A stretch of 64,000 nt of DNA, taken from the NCBI RefSeq assembly GCF_042920265.1, contig NZ_JBDQZI010000006.1, positions 124,001 to 188,000 of the forward strand, in the 5' to 3' direction. Position numbers and translations under genes: made by a program. Positions within the stretch are counted from its first letter, which is position 1; every line of letters begins with the position of its first letter. Below the pieces are notes generated by a model, which was given only the letters and a program-made list of their open reading frames with translations, was not told the DNA's origin and searched no databases. This DNA is from Lysinibacillus_B sp042920265. Lineage in GTDB: Bacteria; Bacillota; Bacilli; Bacillales_A; Planococcaceae. Below, one piece after another: positions 28,091 to 36,189 of this stretch.

Positions 28091-28142
28091 GAGTGCACAT
28101 TAGGAGAACAAAAGATTAGAAAGTTTAGAGGAGACGAGAAAA
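28091..28142 (+). promoter_or_regulatory. (G/T)AG triplet cluster over the trpP ribosome site
   Basis: Triplets GAG 28091, TAG 28101, GAG 28104, TAG 28117, TAG 28126, GAG 28131 and GAG 28136 precede the ATG at 28143. The last three have exact 2-nt spacing and overlap the ribosome site. This resembles a TRAP-binding site, which is known to repress trpP translation in B. subtilis. Spacing of the others is irregular, so the call is weak. Confidence 0.35.
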
Positions 28143-28676
28143 ATGAATACGAAGAACTTAGTTTTAATGGCGCTTTTAGTCGGTGTAGGTGCAGCACTTT
28201 ATGTTATAACACCTGGATTAGTACAAGGGATGAAGCCTGACTTCATGTTAACGATGATGTTTATTGGCATTTTACTATTCCCCTCTGTAAAAGAAACATT
28301 CTTATTATCTATAACGACTGGTGTTTTATCAGGATTGTTTACAACATTCCCTGGTGGCTTTATTCCGAACATAGTTGATAAAGCGATTACGGGCTTTGCA
28401 TTTTTAATTGTGTTATTAATTATTAAAAAGTTAGCAAGCAGTATGTTTGTATCAGCTATTTTAGTTGGACTAGGAACGGTATTATCAGGAGTAGTTTTCT
28501 TATCGGTAGCATTATTTGTTATCGGCTCAGATGTAGGTGCTACATTCGCTGTATTATTTGCTGGGGTTGTATTACCTGCTATCGCATTTAACGTAGTAGC
28601 TTTCCTGATTATTTATCCTATCGTAACAAATCTAGTAAAGCGCTCACGATTCAAAACTTCAGTATCTCAAGCTTAA
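28143..28676 (+). CDS. trpP: Tryptophan transporter TrpP
   Basis: This is a 177-residue membrane protein with five or six hydrophobic segments. It matches the TrpP (YhaG) family by the N-terminal LMALLVGVGAALY pattern, the MKPDFMLTMMFIGILLFP block and the TTFPGGFIPNIVDK motif. It imports tryptophan. GAGGAG precedes the ATG. The leader (27965-28142) also has an AT-rich hairpin, AGCTATTTT...AAAAATAGCT, at about 28003-28030. Confidence 0.88.
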   Translation: MNTKNLVLMALLVGVGAALYVITPGLVQGMKPDFMLTMMFIGILLFPSVKETFLLSITTGVLSGLFTTFPGGFIPNIVDKAITGFAFLIVLLIIKKLASSMFVSAILVGLGTVLSGVVFLSVALFVIGSDVGATFAVLFAGVVLPAIAFNVVAFLIIYPIVTNLVKRSRFKTSVSQA

Positions 28677-28683
28677 GCTGAAA

Positions 28684-28718
28684 AAGGAGCTGCGAATTTC
28701 GTAGCTTCTTTTTATTTA
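28684..28718 (+). terminator. Terminator of trpP
   Basis: GGAGCTGCGAA/TTTCGTAGCTTC is followed by TTTTTATTT just after the trpP stop. Confidence 0.75.
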
Positions 28719-28730
28719 AAGATAAGAAAA

Positions 28731-28871
28731 TATAAACTTTTTTTAATTGGAAGCGTGTCTAGCTCCAGCGCCCAGCCCCTCGTGACGTTTCGAAAGTCTC
28801 TTCGTGTGCAAGCACACTGTGAGCCTATCTCCAACGCATGTCGGGGCTAGAGTGGACGCTTGCGCTTTTCT
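28731..28871. repeat. 140-bp dispersed palindromic repeat, copy 2
   Basis: This is a nearly identical reverse complement of 2888-3030, sharing about 140 bp from TATAAACTTTTT through the AGCCCC/GGGGCT stem to GCGCTTTTCTT. The two copies are inverted relative to each other, about 25.8 kb apart. Confidence 0.85.
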
Positions 28872-28980
28872 TATGTTATTTTTTGTTTCATGTTTTAATT
28901 AAGAATACGAGTGGGAAATCTACTTGTATGTGTATAAAATCTTCTATCATTATCTATGTTATGTTAAAGGGGTTGGCAAA

Positions 28981-29343
28981 ATGAAGGCAAAAACATTTTT
29001 CACAGGATTAGGCGTCGGACTTGTTACAGGTATGGTAGCAACAATTATAACAGCTCCTCAGGCTGGTAAACAATTACGCTCTACTATTATACGTAATGCT
29101 ACAACATTCAAAGATCAACTGATTGATGTAAAAAATGAAACAAGTAATGTAAAACAATCTATCATTACTTTTACAGAAGAAACGAAAAATAATATGCCTA
29201 AAATAATAAATGATTTAAAAGAGACGATTGTAACGTTTAAAAACGAGATCGAACCTGAAACAGAAAAGCTAAAACAAGAAATCGAAAATTTACAGAATTC
29301 CATTAACGAAATCGAGAAAAATATTCCTCAACCTAGAAAATAA
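28981..29343 (+). CDS. yhaH: YtxH-domain protein YhaH
   Basis: This 120-residue protein has an N-terminal hydrophobic, glycine-rich segment (GLGVGLVTGMVATIITAP, about residues 9-26) followed by a long charged coiled-coil-like region to the C-terminus. This is the YtxH layout, often linked to stress or envelope functions. AAAGGGG precedes the ATG at 28981; the earlier in-frame start lacks a site. It sits between trpP and scoC as in B. subtilis. Confidence 0.85.
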   Translation: MKAKTFFTGLGVGLVTGMVATIITAPQAGKQLRSTIIRNATTFKDQLIDVKNETSNVKQSIITFTEETKNNMPKIINDLKETIVTFKNEIEPETEKLKQEIENLQNSINEIEKNIPQPRK

Positions 29344-29539
29344 AGAATAATATACACTACGACACGAATATATCAAAAGTCCTATAAAAAGGGCTCGCTT
29401 TTTGTGTTTTTCACTAGTTTTTATCCAAAAACTTGTAATTTTAAATCACATTTCAATTATTTAATTTTTCCAACTTTAAACTTTTTTCTTTTACTGCTAT
29501 AATATTTTCAAAACGCTATGAAAGAAGAAGGTGATTGCA

Positions 29540-30094
29540 ATGTCTGAAGGATCATACACAATGAAAGAGGCTATGTTATATAGTCAACGCATTGCTCAGC
29601 TATCTAAAGCTCTTTGGAAAGCTGTCGAAAAAGACTGGCAAACTTGGATTAAACCTTACGACTTAAACATTAATGAACATCATATTTTATGGATTTCATT
29701 CCATTTAAAAGGTGCTTCTATTTCCGATGTTGCAAAGTTTGGTGTAATGCATGTATCAACAGCGTTTAACTTCTCTAAAAAATTAGAAGAACGCGGACTA
29801 TTAAAGTTTTCAAAACGTGATGATGATAAACGAAACACGTATGTAGAACTAACAGGAGCAGGTAATTCATTAATCCTTCGAATGTATGAGCATTATCATG
29901 ATACACAACATGCGATTATCGATGGCTCATTGCCACTAAAAGAATTATACGGACGCTTCCCTGAGTTTTTAGATGTTATGGCGGTCATTCGTAATATTTA
30001 CGGCGAAGACTTCATTGATATTTTTGAGCGTTCATTTGATGACTTTAAAGAAAGTTTAGATCACGCACAGGCGCAAGCTTCCATTACACAATAA
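29540..30094 (+). CDS. scoC: Transition-state regulator ScoC (Hpr), MarR family
   Basis: This 184-residue winged-helix regulator in B. subtilis represses protease, oligopeptide permease and sporulation genes. The MarR core is seen in INEHHILWISFHLKGASISDVAKFG and the wing in SKRDDDKRNTYVELT. A C-terminal helical region follows. The ATG at 29540 is used, with GAAGG upstream; a GTG at 29531 is part of that site. It matches the Hpr family closely. Confidence 0.93.
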   Translation: MSEGSYTMKEAMLYSQRIAQLSKALWKAVEKDWQTWIKPYDLNINEHHILWISFHLKGASISDVAKFGVMHVSTAFNFSKKLEERGLLKFSKRDDDKRNTYVELTGAGNSLILRMYEHYHDTQHAIIDGSLPLKELYGRFPEFLDVMAVIRNIYGEDFIDIFERSFDDFKESLDHAQAQASITQ

Positions 30095-30099
30095 CCAAG

Positions 30100-30133
30100 A
30101 AAAAGGGTGTATAAGCTACGTACACTCTTTTTA
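30100..30133 (+). terminator. Terminator of scoC
   Basis: AAAAAGGGTGTA...TACACTCTTTTT lies directly after scoC. Confidence 0.75.
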
Positions 30134-30156
30134 ATTTTTATTAATGAGGTACATTT

Positions 30157-30723
30157 ATGAACTGTATTAAAACCATTAACATCGAATATGAATATGGAAC
30201 AACACGGCTTTTTTTATTGACTAGCTTAACGTTTGTCATCGTTTTTTGCCTATCTTATGCGCTAACAAGCTTTCGATATAGTAGTCCCCATTCAGATGCC
30301 TATTTCTTGCGTTTTATGTTCGCCTTCATTCTGCTGTATCCAATGCACAAACTTATTCATTATTTTTCGCTGTTTAATTATCGAAAATCGCTGTCATATG
30401 GCTTAAAGATTAAATATACATTTATCCCTATTTTGCATATGCGCATAACAGGAACGATCCCAAAAAATCGTTATCTCTTTACATTAGTTACGCCATTTTT
30501 TGTCTTAAATACTTTTTTTATTTTAGGCGCAATCAAATGGCCTCATTTTTCACATTATTTTTGCTTATCATTAGCATTTCATTGTAGTATTTGTTTACTT
30601 GATTTATTGTTTGTAAAAGATATATGGCGAGCACCTAAAAATGCTATAATCGAGGAAACACCTAAGGGGTATGAAATCTTAATTCCAACATATACGGACG
30701 ATAGCTCACACTTGTCTCACTAA
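30157..30723 (+). CDS. DUF3267 family membrane protein with altered zincin motif
   Basis: The 188-residue protein has four predicted membrane segments (about 19-37, 49-66, 103-125 and 130-150). It fits DUF3267, described as putative zincin peptidases with an HExxH motif. Here the corresponding position reads HKLIH (about 64-68), so the catalytic Glu is replaced by Lys. GAGGTA precedes the ATG. Function is unknown; loss of peptidase activity is an inference. Confidence 0.75.
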   Translation: MNCIKTINIEYEYGTTRLFLLTSLTFVIVFCLSYALTSFRYSSPHSDAYFLRFMFAFILLYPMHKLIHYFSLFNYRKSLSYGLKIKYTFIPILHMRITGTIPKNRYLFTLVTPFFVLNTFFILGAIKWPHFSHYFCLSLAFHCSICLLDLLFVKDIWRAPKNAIIEETPKGYEILIPTYTDDSSHLSH

Positions 30724-30770
30724 TAGGTCATTTGATATTCTGAAAGAAGTGATAGAGGGGAGGAATAGAA

Positions 30771-30956
30771 TTGCTACTCTTAATCGTAGTGCTATTCTCG
30801 GTATTTTATTTATTCCAAATTAATCGCATGACATACGCACTATGTGTACGTCGCGAAATTCCCGAAGAACGACACCCCAAAATTTTCCGCACGATTAATG
30901 TGCTCATTACCATTTTATTAGTATCGTTTTATGTGGAAGTGTTATTTTCAGTATAA
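30771..30956 (+). CDS. Small two-helix membrane protein, unrecognised
   Basis: This 61-residue product starts at TTG 30771 with GAGGGGAGG upstream. Two hydrophobic segments (about 1-15 and 43-60) flank a basic and polar loop. A strong terminator follows within a few bases. I cannot assign a family. It lies where B. subtilis has the small membrane protein YhaL before prsA, but the sequences do not look alike. Confidence 0.65.
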   Translation: MLLLIVVLFSVFYLFQINRMTYALCVRREIPEERHPKIFRTINVLITILLVSFYVEVLFSV

Positions 30957-30990
30957 AAAGCGAAATCCGTTAGACGGATTTCGCTTTTTT
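30956..30990. terminator. Bidirectional terminator
   Basis: AAAAGCGAAATCCG...CGGATTTCGCTTTTTT lies between the small membrane gene and the convergent YjcZ-type gene. Confidence 0.85.
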
Positions 30991-30995
30991 ATTGA

Positions 30996-31103
30996 TTAAT
31001 AAAGAAACGCAGCTCCTACAATAATCAATAAGATAAATAGAACCACGATTAAAGCAAAGCCTGAGCCATAACCGCCACCGTTGCCGTAGCCTCCACCGCT
31101 CAT
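30996..31103 (-). CDS. YjcZ-family sporulation peptide
   Basis: This is a 35-residue product, with GGAGGTGG before its ATG at 31103. The first 15 residues are Gly/Tyr-rich (SGGGYGNGGGYGSG). A single hydrophobic helix, FALIVVLFILLIIVGAAFLY, completes it. This is the exact design of the YjcZ family of small proteins in spore-formers. It supports an endospore-forming host. Confidence 0.82.
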   Translation of the reverse strand: MSGGGYGNGGGYGSGFALIVVLFILLIIVGAAFLY

Positions 31104-31249
31104 ATGTTGCCACCTCCCTTACTACCCTTTATGCTATGCTGAGACGAACAGTACGAATAGGCAATCGACAGGTGGAACCGTTTAGTTTTTTTTTCGTTTA
31201 TGTTATAGTAACTAATGCATTGTAAAAAATAGTTAGGAGAGTTTCGTTT

Positions 31250-32092
31250 ATGAAAAAGACAGTTTTTGCTTTGACGCTAGCCGCTTCAATCGGCTTAGCT
31301 GCATGTAGTAATCCTGGTGATGAAGTAGTTGTATCTACAGCATCAGGTGACATTACACAAGATGAATTTTATGCTGAAATCAAAAAATTAGCTGGGGCTC
31401 CATTACTTGAACAAGTGGTCGTCAATAAAATTTTAAATGACAAATACAAAGTGACAGATGAAGAGATTCAAGCTGAATATGATGCAATTAAAGAACAGTA
31501 CGGTGACCAATTCCAAATGGCTTTAGCATCGAGCGGTTTAACAGAAGAAACGTTCAAGCAAAATATACGTTTCCAATTATTACAGGAAAAAGCAACAGAG
31601 GACGTAAAGGTAACGGACGAAGACATTCAGGCTTACTATGATCAAGCCAAATATGAATTAAACGCTCGTCATATTTTAGTCGAAACTGAAGAAGAAGCAA
31701 AGGCGATTGTCGAAGAATTAAAAAATGGGGCGGACTTCGCTGAAGTGGCAAAAGAAAAGTCGAAAGACGGTTCTGCTGCAGAAGGTGGCAATTTAGGTTG
31801 GTTCACAGTTGGGAAAATGGTGCCTGAATTTAACGACGCTGCTTATGCACTGGAGTTAAATACGGTATCTGAACCCGTAAAATCACAGTTCGGTTACCAT
31901 ATTATCGAAGTAACGGACAAGCGTGAAGTAGAAGGCTACGGTACGTTAGAAGAGAAAAAAGAAGAAATTACTGAAGCTTTAAAAGCAACAAAAGCTGACT
32001 GGAACACAATCGAAGCGCAGTTAATCGAAGAAGCAAAAATAGAAGTAAAAGATGCTGACTTAAAAGACGCATTCCAATCTAAAGAGCAATAA
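31250..32092 (+). CDS. prsA: Foldase lipoprotein PrsA
   Basis: This 280-residue extracytoplasmic peptidyl-prolyl isomerase assists folding of secreted proteins. The lipobox LAAC is at about residues 16-19, an N-terminal helical chaperone region follows, then a PpiC parvulin domain (about 133-225) with ARHILVETEEEA, GGNLGWF, MVPEFNDAAY and FGYHIIEV. GGAGAG precedes the ATG. It is slightly shorter than some Bacillus PrsA proteins owing to its short C-terminal tail. Confidence 0.95.
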   Translation: MKKTVFALTLAASIGLAACSNPGDEVVVSTASGDITQDEFYAEIKKLAGAPLLEQVVVNKILNDKYKVTDEEIQAEYDAIKEQYGDQFQMALASSGLTEETFKQNIRFQLLQEKATEDVKVTDEDIQAYYDQAKYELNARHILVETEEEAKAIVEELKNGADFAEVAKEKSKDGSAAEGGNLGWFTVGKMVPEFNDAAYALELNTVSEPVKSQFGYHIIEVTDKREVEGYGTLEEKKEEITEALKATKADWNTIEAQLIEEAKIEVKDADLKDAFQSKEQ

Positions 32093-32100
32093 TATAAACA

Positions 32101-32147
32101 AAAAATGGGGGTGTCCAGAAAGTAAAAACTTTCTGGACACCCCTTTA
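32101..32147. terminator. Terminator of prsA
   Basis: A perfect 16-bp stem, GGGGTGTCCAGAAAGT, with a 4-nt loop. Confidence 0.85.
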
Positions 32148-32224
32148 CTTCTTAATAATGATCCATTAAGAAATATTGCTCCTGCGGTGGTCACATCAAA
32201 ATGCCACCATCCTCGTCGCAAGAT

Positions 32225-32262
32225 GCCGTCTCAAAATGTCTTTTCAGACGGCCCTTTTTTTA
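32225..32262 (+). terminator. Second plus-strand terminator-like hairpin
   Basis: GCCGTCT...AGACGGC is followed by CCTTTTTTT. It abuts the stop of the convergent phnA-like gene. Confidence 0.6.
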
Positions 32263-32598
32263 GATTTTCTTTACAAACTCAGACTTTAACTTCATCGCAC
32301 CGAAGCCATCGATTTTGCAGTCAATATTGTGGTCGCCTTCTACTAAACGGATACCTTTTACTTTCGTACCTTGTTTTAGATTCTGCGAGCTACCTTTCAC
32401 CTTTAAATCTTTGATCACTGTAACGGTGTCGCCATCTTGAAGTAAGTTGCCGTTTGCATCACGTACAACTAAGCCCTCTTCTGTAACTTCTTCTGCTGTC
32501 ATAGGCCATTCATGAGCACATTCAGGGCATACGTAATTCACGCCATCCTCGTATGTGTATTCAGAATTACATTTTGGACAGTTTGGTAAATTAGCCAT
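32260..32598 (-). CDS. PhnA/YjdM-family zinc-ribbon protein
   Basis: The 112-residue protein has an N-terminal zinc ribbon (CPKC near 7-10, CPEC near 24-27) followed by a small beta-barrel domain with DGDTVTVIKDLKVKG, VKGIRLVEGDHNIDC and FGAMKLKSEFVKK, which defines the family. Despite the phn name it is not required for phosphonate use. GGAGG lies upstream of the ATG. Confidence 0.92.
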   Translation of the reverse strand: MANLPNCPKCNSEYTYEDGVNYVCPECAHEWPMTAEEVTEEGLVVRDANGNLLQDGDTVTVIKDLKVKGSSQNLKQGTKVKGIRLVEGDHNIDCKIDGFGAMKLKSEFVKKI

Positions 32599-32699
32599 AC
32601 TTTTTGAGTTCCTCCTTGTCGCTTGTCCCCTCTATACTGACATAACTTCAGCATTATCACAAGATAGAAAAAATAGTCCCTCATTTACTATATAAACTT

Positions 32700-33269
32700 A
32701 TAACGAGCAAATTCACAAACATATATTACCAGTTAAGTAACCGTTGATTTCCGCTCCATTCGGCTCGCTTTCCACGGGCATGGCTTCAGCCTCCTCGTCG
32801 CTCGTACCTCGCTCCTGCGGGGTCTTCAGCTCATGCTATTCCCGTAGGAGTCTCGCCGATTCCGCTTCAATTAACTGGCAAGTCATTTTTGATCACGTTT
32901 TTCTAAAAAAATGCTTCTATAAAGGAAATATTTTTTTATCAATACACTTGGTTGAGTACAATGATCAGTTGTTAAAAATAAAGAGAGATTCTCATCCATT
33001 TCGGTAGAGGCTGGGCAATTATACATGCAAACGGAAAGAAAATGATTTCTTTTAAAGAAGAGAAGTATTCACTTTTGCCGTAGCGCGCCGTAGCCACAGG
33101 AGCCAAGATTTTCTTTGCGACGAAAGCGCAAGCGTCAGGAGCAGGAACAGGAGATCTAAACAGGCCACGCCTGTTTTAGCTCCTGTGTAGGCTGTGGCAA
33201 AGCGCGGAGGCTATGATACATGTCTTTTACTATTCAACTGGTATTTTTAGGATGTATTTTTGCTCATTC
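32700..33269. repeat. Composite dispersed repeat, copy F
   Basis: Same order and orientation as copy E. It includes the extra block AGATTTTCTTTGCGACGAAAG (about 33106-33128), also present in copy A but absent from D and E. It fills the 32599-33290 gap between phnA and the TetR gene. Confidence 0.88.
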
Positions 33270-33290
33270 AGAGTATAAAACAAATTTCCA

Positions 33291-33866
33291 TTAAGCCCCT
33301 TTATAAATCCCCGTTTTGACAAGTTTTTTTAATGCCGGTAAAAACACTTCATCTGGGACATTCATATAGTTCGGTAAATCGATACTTTGAAAAACAAACG
33401 CAATGATAAGTGCATTCGGGATTGTGTCGTCTACTACGCCTTCTTCTTTTCCTTTGTTGACCATCGCTTGCAGTGGTGCATACATATCCTGATGTAGCCT
33501 ACTTAAATGCTCCATCTTGTCCACGATTTCTTGTTTTCCTTTTGGTTCAATGACATGTGCCATTGAAAAGATACGATGTAAATCCTTTGAAGCTAAAATA
33601 ATATCAAGTACTTCATCGAGTTGATGCTCAAAAGCTTGCTCGTGATCGACAGCAGCAAATTGTTGAATCATTTGTTGAATATGCTCCAGCATAAAATCCA
33701 CGACTAGCTCTTCTTTATTTGTATAATATTTATAAATGGCTGCCCGTGAAACGTTTAACGCTTCTGCCAACAAGCTAATATTATACCCTTCATAACCGAC
33801 CGTTAATAATAGTCGCTCTGTTTCTCGGAAGATTTCTGTTGTTGAAAATTTTCTTTCTCTAGCCAA
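33291..33866 (-). CDS. TetR-family transcriptional regulator
   Basis: The regulator has about 191 residues. The N-terminal helix-turn-helix (about 10-50) contains NISLLAEALNVSRAAIYKYYTNKEEL, typical of TetR; the C-terminal ligand domain is unassigned. The frame opens at GTG 33875, but that codon is part of the ribosome site GAGGTG. TTG at 33866, six bases later, is the better start. It lies upstream of no obvious cotranscribed gene; the transporter at 33948-34712 may be a target. Confidence 0.87.
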   Translation of the reverse strand: MARERKFSTTEIFRETERLLLTVGYEGYNISLLAEALNVSRAAIYKYYTNKEELVVDFMLEHIQQMIQQFAAVDHEQAFEHQLDEVLDIILASKDLHRIFSMAHVIEPKGKQEIVDKMEHLSRLHQDMYAPLQAMVNKGKEEGVVDDTIPNALIIAFVFQSIDLPNYMNVPDEVFLPALKKLVKTGIYKGA

Positions 33867-33947
33867 AGCATTCACCTCAATAAGCGTTCTCTAAATGCCT
33901 TGATTATAACATTATTCATTACAATTATTACAATTGATACAAGACCG

Positions 33948-34712
33948 TCACTTTCGCACTTGACTGTACCAAAATGCAAAGCCGATGAAAACAGCTCCAC
34001 CAATCGCATTTCCAATAGATACAGGTATTAAATTATGTATAAGCCCACTAAGCGATACAAGCTCTCCATGTGGAATCATCAACGCCAGAGAAAACAATGT
34101 CATATTTGCTACACTGTGCTCAAAGCCTGCTGTAATAAACGGATAAATACAACAGAAAATCAACAAAATTTTCGCTGCCTCATTTTTCACTTTATAACAG
34201 CTCCAAACCGCCATACAAACAAGAATATTACATAAAATACCTCGAAACAGAAGTTCAGTAAAAGGAATATTCATCTTAATCCCTGCAATTTTTTCGATAT
34301 AGGCACCTGTTTCGCCACTTGCTAAACCTGCCATAAAAAAGAGCCATGCGACAACAAACGAACCAATAAAGTTCCCTATCCAGCTAACCACCCATACTTT
34401 CCCTAAATCGCCCCAGGTCGTTTGTTTTTCAAGCGCCCCTACTGTCATGACTAAATTATTACCTGTATACAAATCCGCTCCACCAAGCATGACCATACTG
34501 AGTGCTACACCAAATGAAATTCCCTGTATGATTTTCATGCTTGGTGCCCCTACTGGATCAAGCAAGCCCCCAATCGTGACTAACAAAATCATCCCGAAAC
34601 CAACAAATATCCCACCAAGCATTGTCAAAAATAAATACCCTAGTTTATTCTGCTCCCACGTCATCTTTTTCATCTTCGCTGCGGCACTAAGCGCTTCAAA
34701 TGTTTCTTTCAT
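33948..34712 (-). CDS. Formate/nitrite transporter (FNT) family protein
   Basis: This 254-residue channel or transporter has six membrane segments. It shows the FNT signatures: MLGGADLYTGNNLVMTVG (about 76-93), the half-helix region with NILVCMAVW, and GFEHSVANM (about 197-205), which contains the central pore histidine. It moves formate, nitrite or a related small monovalent anion. GGAAGTGAG precedes the ATG region. The substrate cannot be decided from sequence. Confidence 0.93.
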   Translation of the reverse strand: MKETFEALSAAAKMKKMTWEQNKLGYLFLTMLGGIFVGFGMILLVTIGGLLDPVGAPSMKIIQGISFGVALSMVMLGGADLYTGNNLVMTVGALEKQTTWGDLGKVWVVSWIGNFIGSFVVAWLFFMAGLASGETGAYIEKIAGIKMNIPFTELLFRGILCNILVCMAVWSCYKVKNEAAKILLIFCCIYPFITAGFEHSVANMTLFSLALMIPHGELVSLSGLIHNLIPVSIGNAIGGAVFIGFAFWYSQVRK

Positions 34713-34973
34713 CTTCTCACTTCCCGCACTTTTTTTATAATGATTGCACTACTTATTCGTTAATTATAACAATTAAGTGAACAATCGCATTTGTTTTTGT
34801 AAATAAATCGTAATATTTCACCCTAAAAACGAACATTAATAACTAAGCAAGCGCTATTAGTACGGTTTTTTCTTTATTTTTTGCTTTTCACACAAAATTA
34901 TTATCAATTTTGCCATTTATTTTTGAAAACAGTATATTATAATGGAGAAATAAACTTTTAAGGAGTGTTCCAC

Positions 34974-36071
34974 ATGAATACAACGACTAAACGCGCTTAC
35001 AATTTCAACGCTGGTCCATCTGCTTTACCACTAGAAGTATTAGAAGTTGCACAAAAAGAATTACTAGATTTCCAAAACACAGGTATGTCATTAATGGAGA
35101 TGAGTCACCGCAGTGCGACATTCGAAGAAGTACATAACGGTGCAATCGAGCGTCTACGCAAAATTTATAACATCCCTGAAAACTATGAAGTGCTATTCTT
35201 ACAAGGTGGTGCTAGCCTTCAATTCACAATGATTCCGATGAACTTCTTACAGCAAGATCAAACGGCTAGCTATGTATTAACAGGTTCTTGGTCTGAAAAA
35301 GCAGTGAAAGAAGCTAAATTATTTGGTAAACCAGTAGAAGCTGCTTCTACAAAAGAAAACAAATACAAAAACATCCCTACTGTAGAAGATATCAACTTTA
35401 ACGCTGACGATGCTTATGTACACATTACATCAAACAACACAATTTACGGTACACAGTGGAAAGTATTCCCTGAGACTGGTAATGTACCTTTAGTAGCGGA
35501 TATGTCTTCTGATATCCTTTCTAAACCAGTAGATGTTTCTAAGTTCGGTATCATCTATGCGGGCGCTCAGAAAAACTTAGGTCCATCTGGCGTAACAGTT
35601 GTGATTATCCGTAAAGACTTATTAGAAAAAGCGAATACGAATATTCCGACAATGTTAAAATACACAACACATGCGGATAACAACTCTTTATACAATACAC
35701 CACCAACATTCGGCATTTATATGTTAGGCGAAGTATTAAAATGGGTTGAAAATCAAGGCGGCTTAGAAAAAATCGCACAAAACAACGAAGAAAAAGCGGC
35801 ATTAATTTATGACGTAATCGACAACTCAAACGGCTTCTACTACGGTCATGCAGAAGAAGGCTCTCGTTCATTAATGAACATTACATTCCGTGTAGCTGAC
35901 GAAGAATTAGAGAAAAAATTCTTAGCAGAAGCAAAAGCGGCTGGCTTTGTTGGCTTAAACGGTCACCGTTCTGTAGGTGGTTGCCGTGCGTCTACGTACA
36001 ACGCTGTACCACGAGAAGCTTGCCAAGCGCTTGCTGACTTCATGGTAAAATTCCAACAAGATAATCAATAA
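34974..36071 (+). CDS. serC: Phosphoserine aminotransferase
   Basis: This 365-residue PLP enzyme makes 3-phosphoserine from 3-phosphohydroxypyruvate and glutamate, the second step of serine synthesis. RAYNFNAGPSALP opens the protein, SHRS lies near 45-48, and the PLP lysine is in GAQKNLGPSG near 193. HRSVGGCRAS near the C-terminus binds phosphate. The ATG at 34974 follows AAGGAG; the frame opens three codons earlier at GTG. No T-box is seen here, unlike serA. Confidence 0.96.
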   Translation: MNTTTKRAYNFNAGPSALPLEVLEVAQKELLDFQNTGMSLMEMSHRSATFEEVHNGAIERLRKIYNIPENYEVLFLQGGASLQFTMIPMNFLQQDQTASYVLTGSWSEKAVKEAKLFGKPVEAASTKENKYKNIPTVEDINFNADDAYVHITSNNTIYGTQWKVFPETGNVPLVADMSSDILSKPVDVSKFGIIYAGAQKNLGPSGVTVVIIRKDLLEKANTNIPTMLKYTTHADNNSLYNTPPTFGIYMLGEVLKWVENQGGLEKIAQNNEEKAALIYDVIDNSNGFYYGHAEEGSRSLMNITFRVADEELEKKFLAEAKAAGFVGLNGHRSVGGCRASTYNAVPREACQALADFMVKFQQDNQ

Positions 36072-36079
36072 TGTATGTT

Positions 36080-36116
36080 AAACCTCAAAGGCAATGCCTT
36101 TGGGGTTTATTTTTTA
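36080..36116 (+). terminator. Terminator of serC
   Basis: AACCTCAAAGGC/GCCTTTGGGGTT is followed by TATTTTTT. Confidence 0.8.
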
Positions 36117-36149
36117 TGATGCTGCACGATGTATATTCTTTTCTTATGC

Positions 36150-36188
36150 AAAAAAATGACTGAGGGGTCTATCATGCCCCTCAGCCAT
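36150..36188 (-). terminator. Terminator of yhaM
   Basis: TGGCTGAGGGG...CCCCTCAGTCA is followed on the minus strand by TTTTTTT, touching the yhaM stop. Confidence 0.8.
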
Positions 36189-36189
36189 T

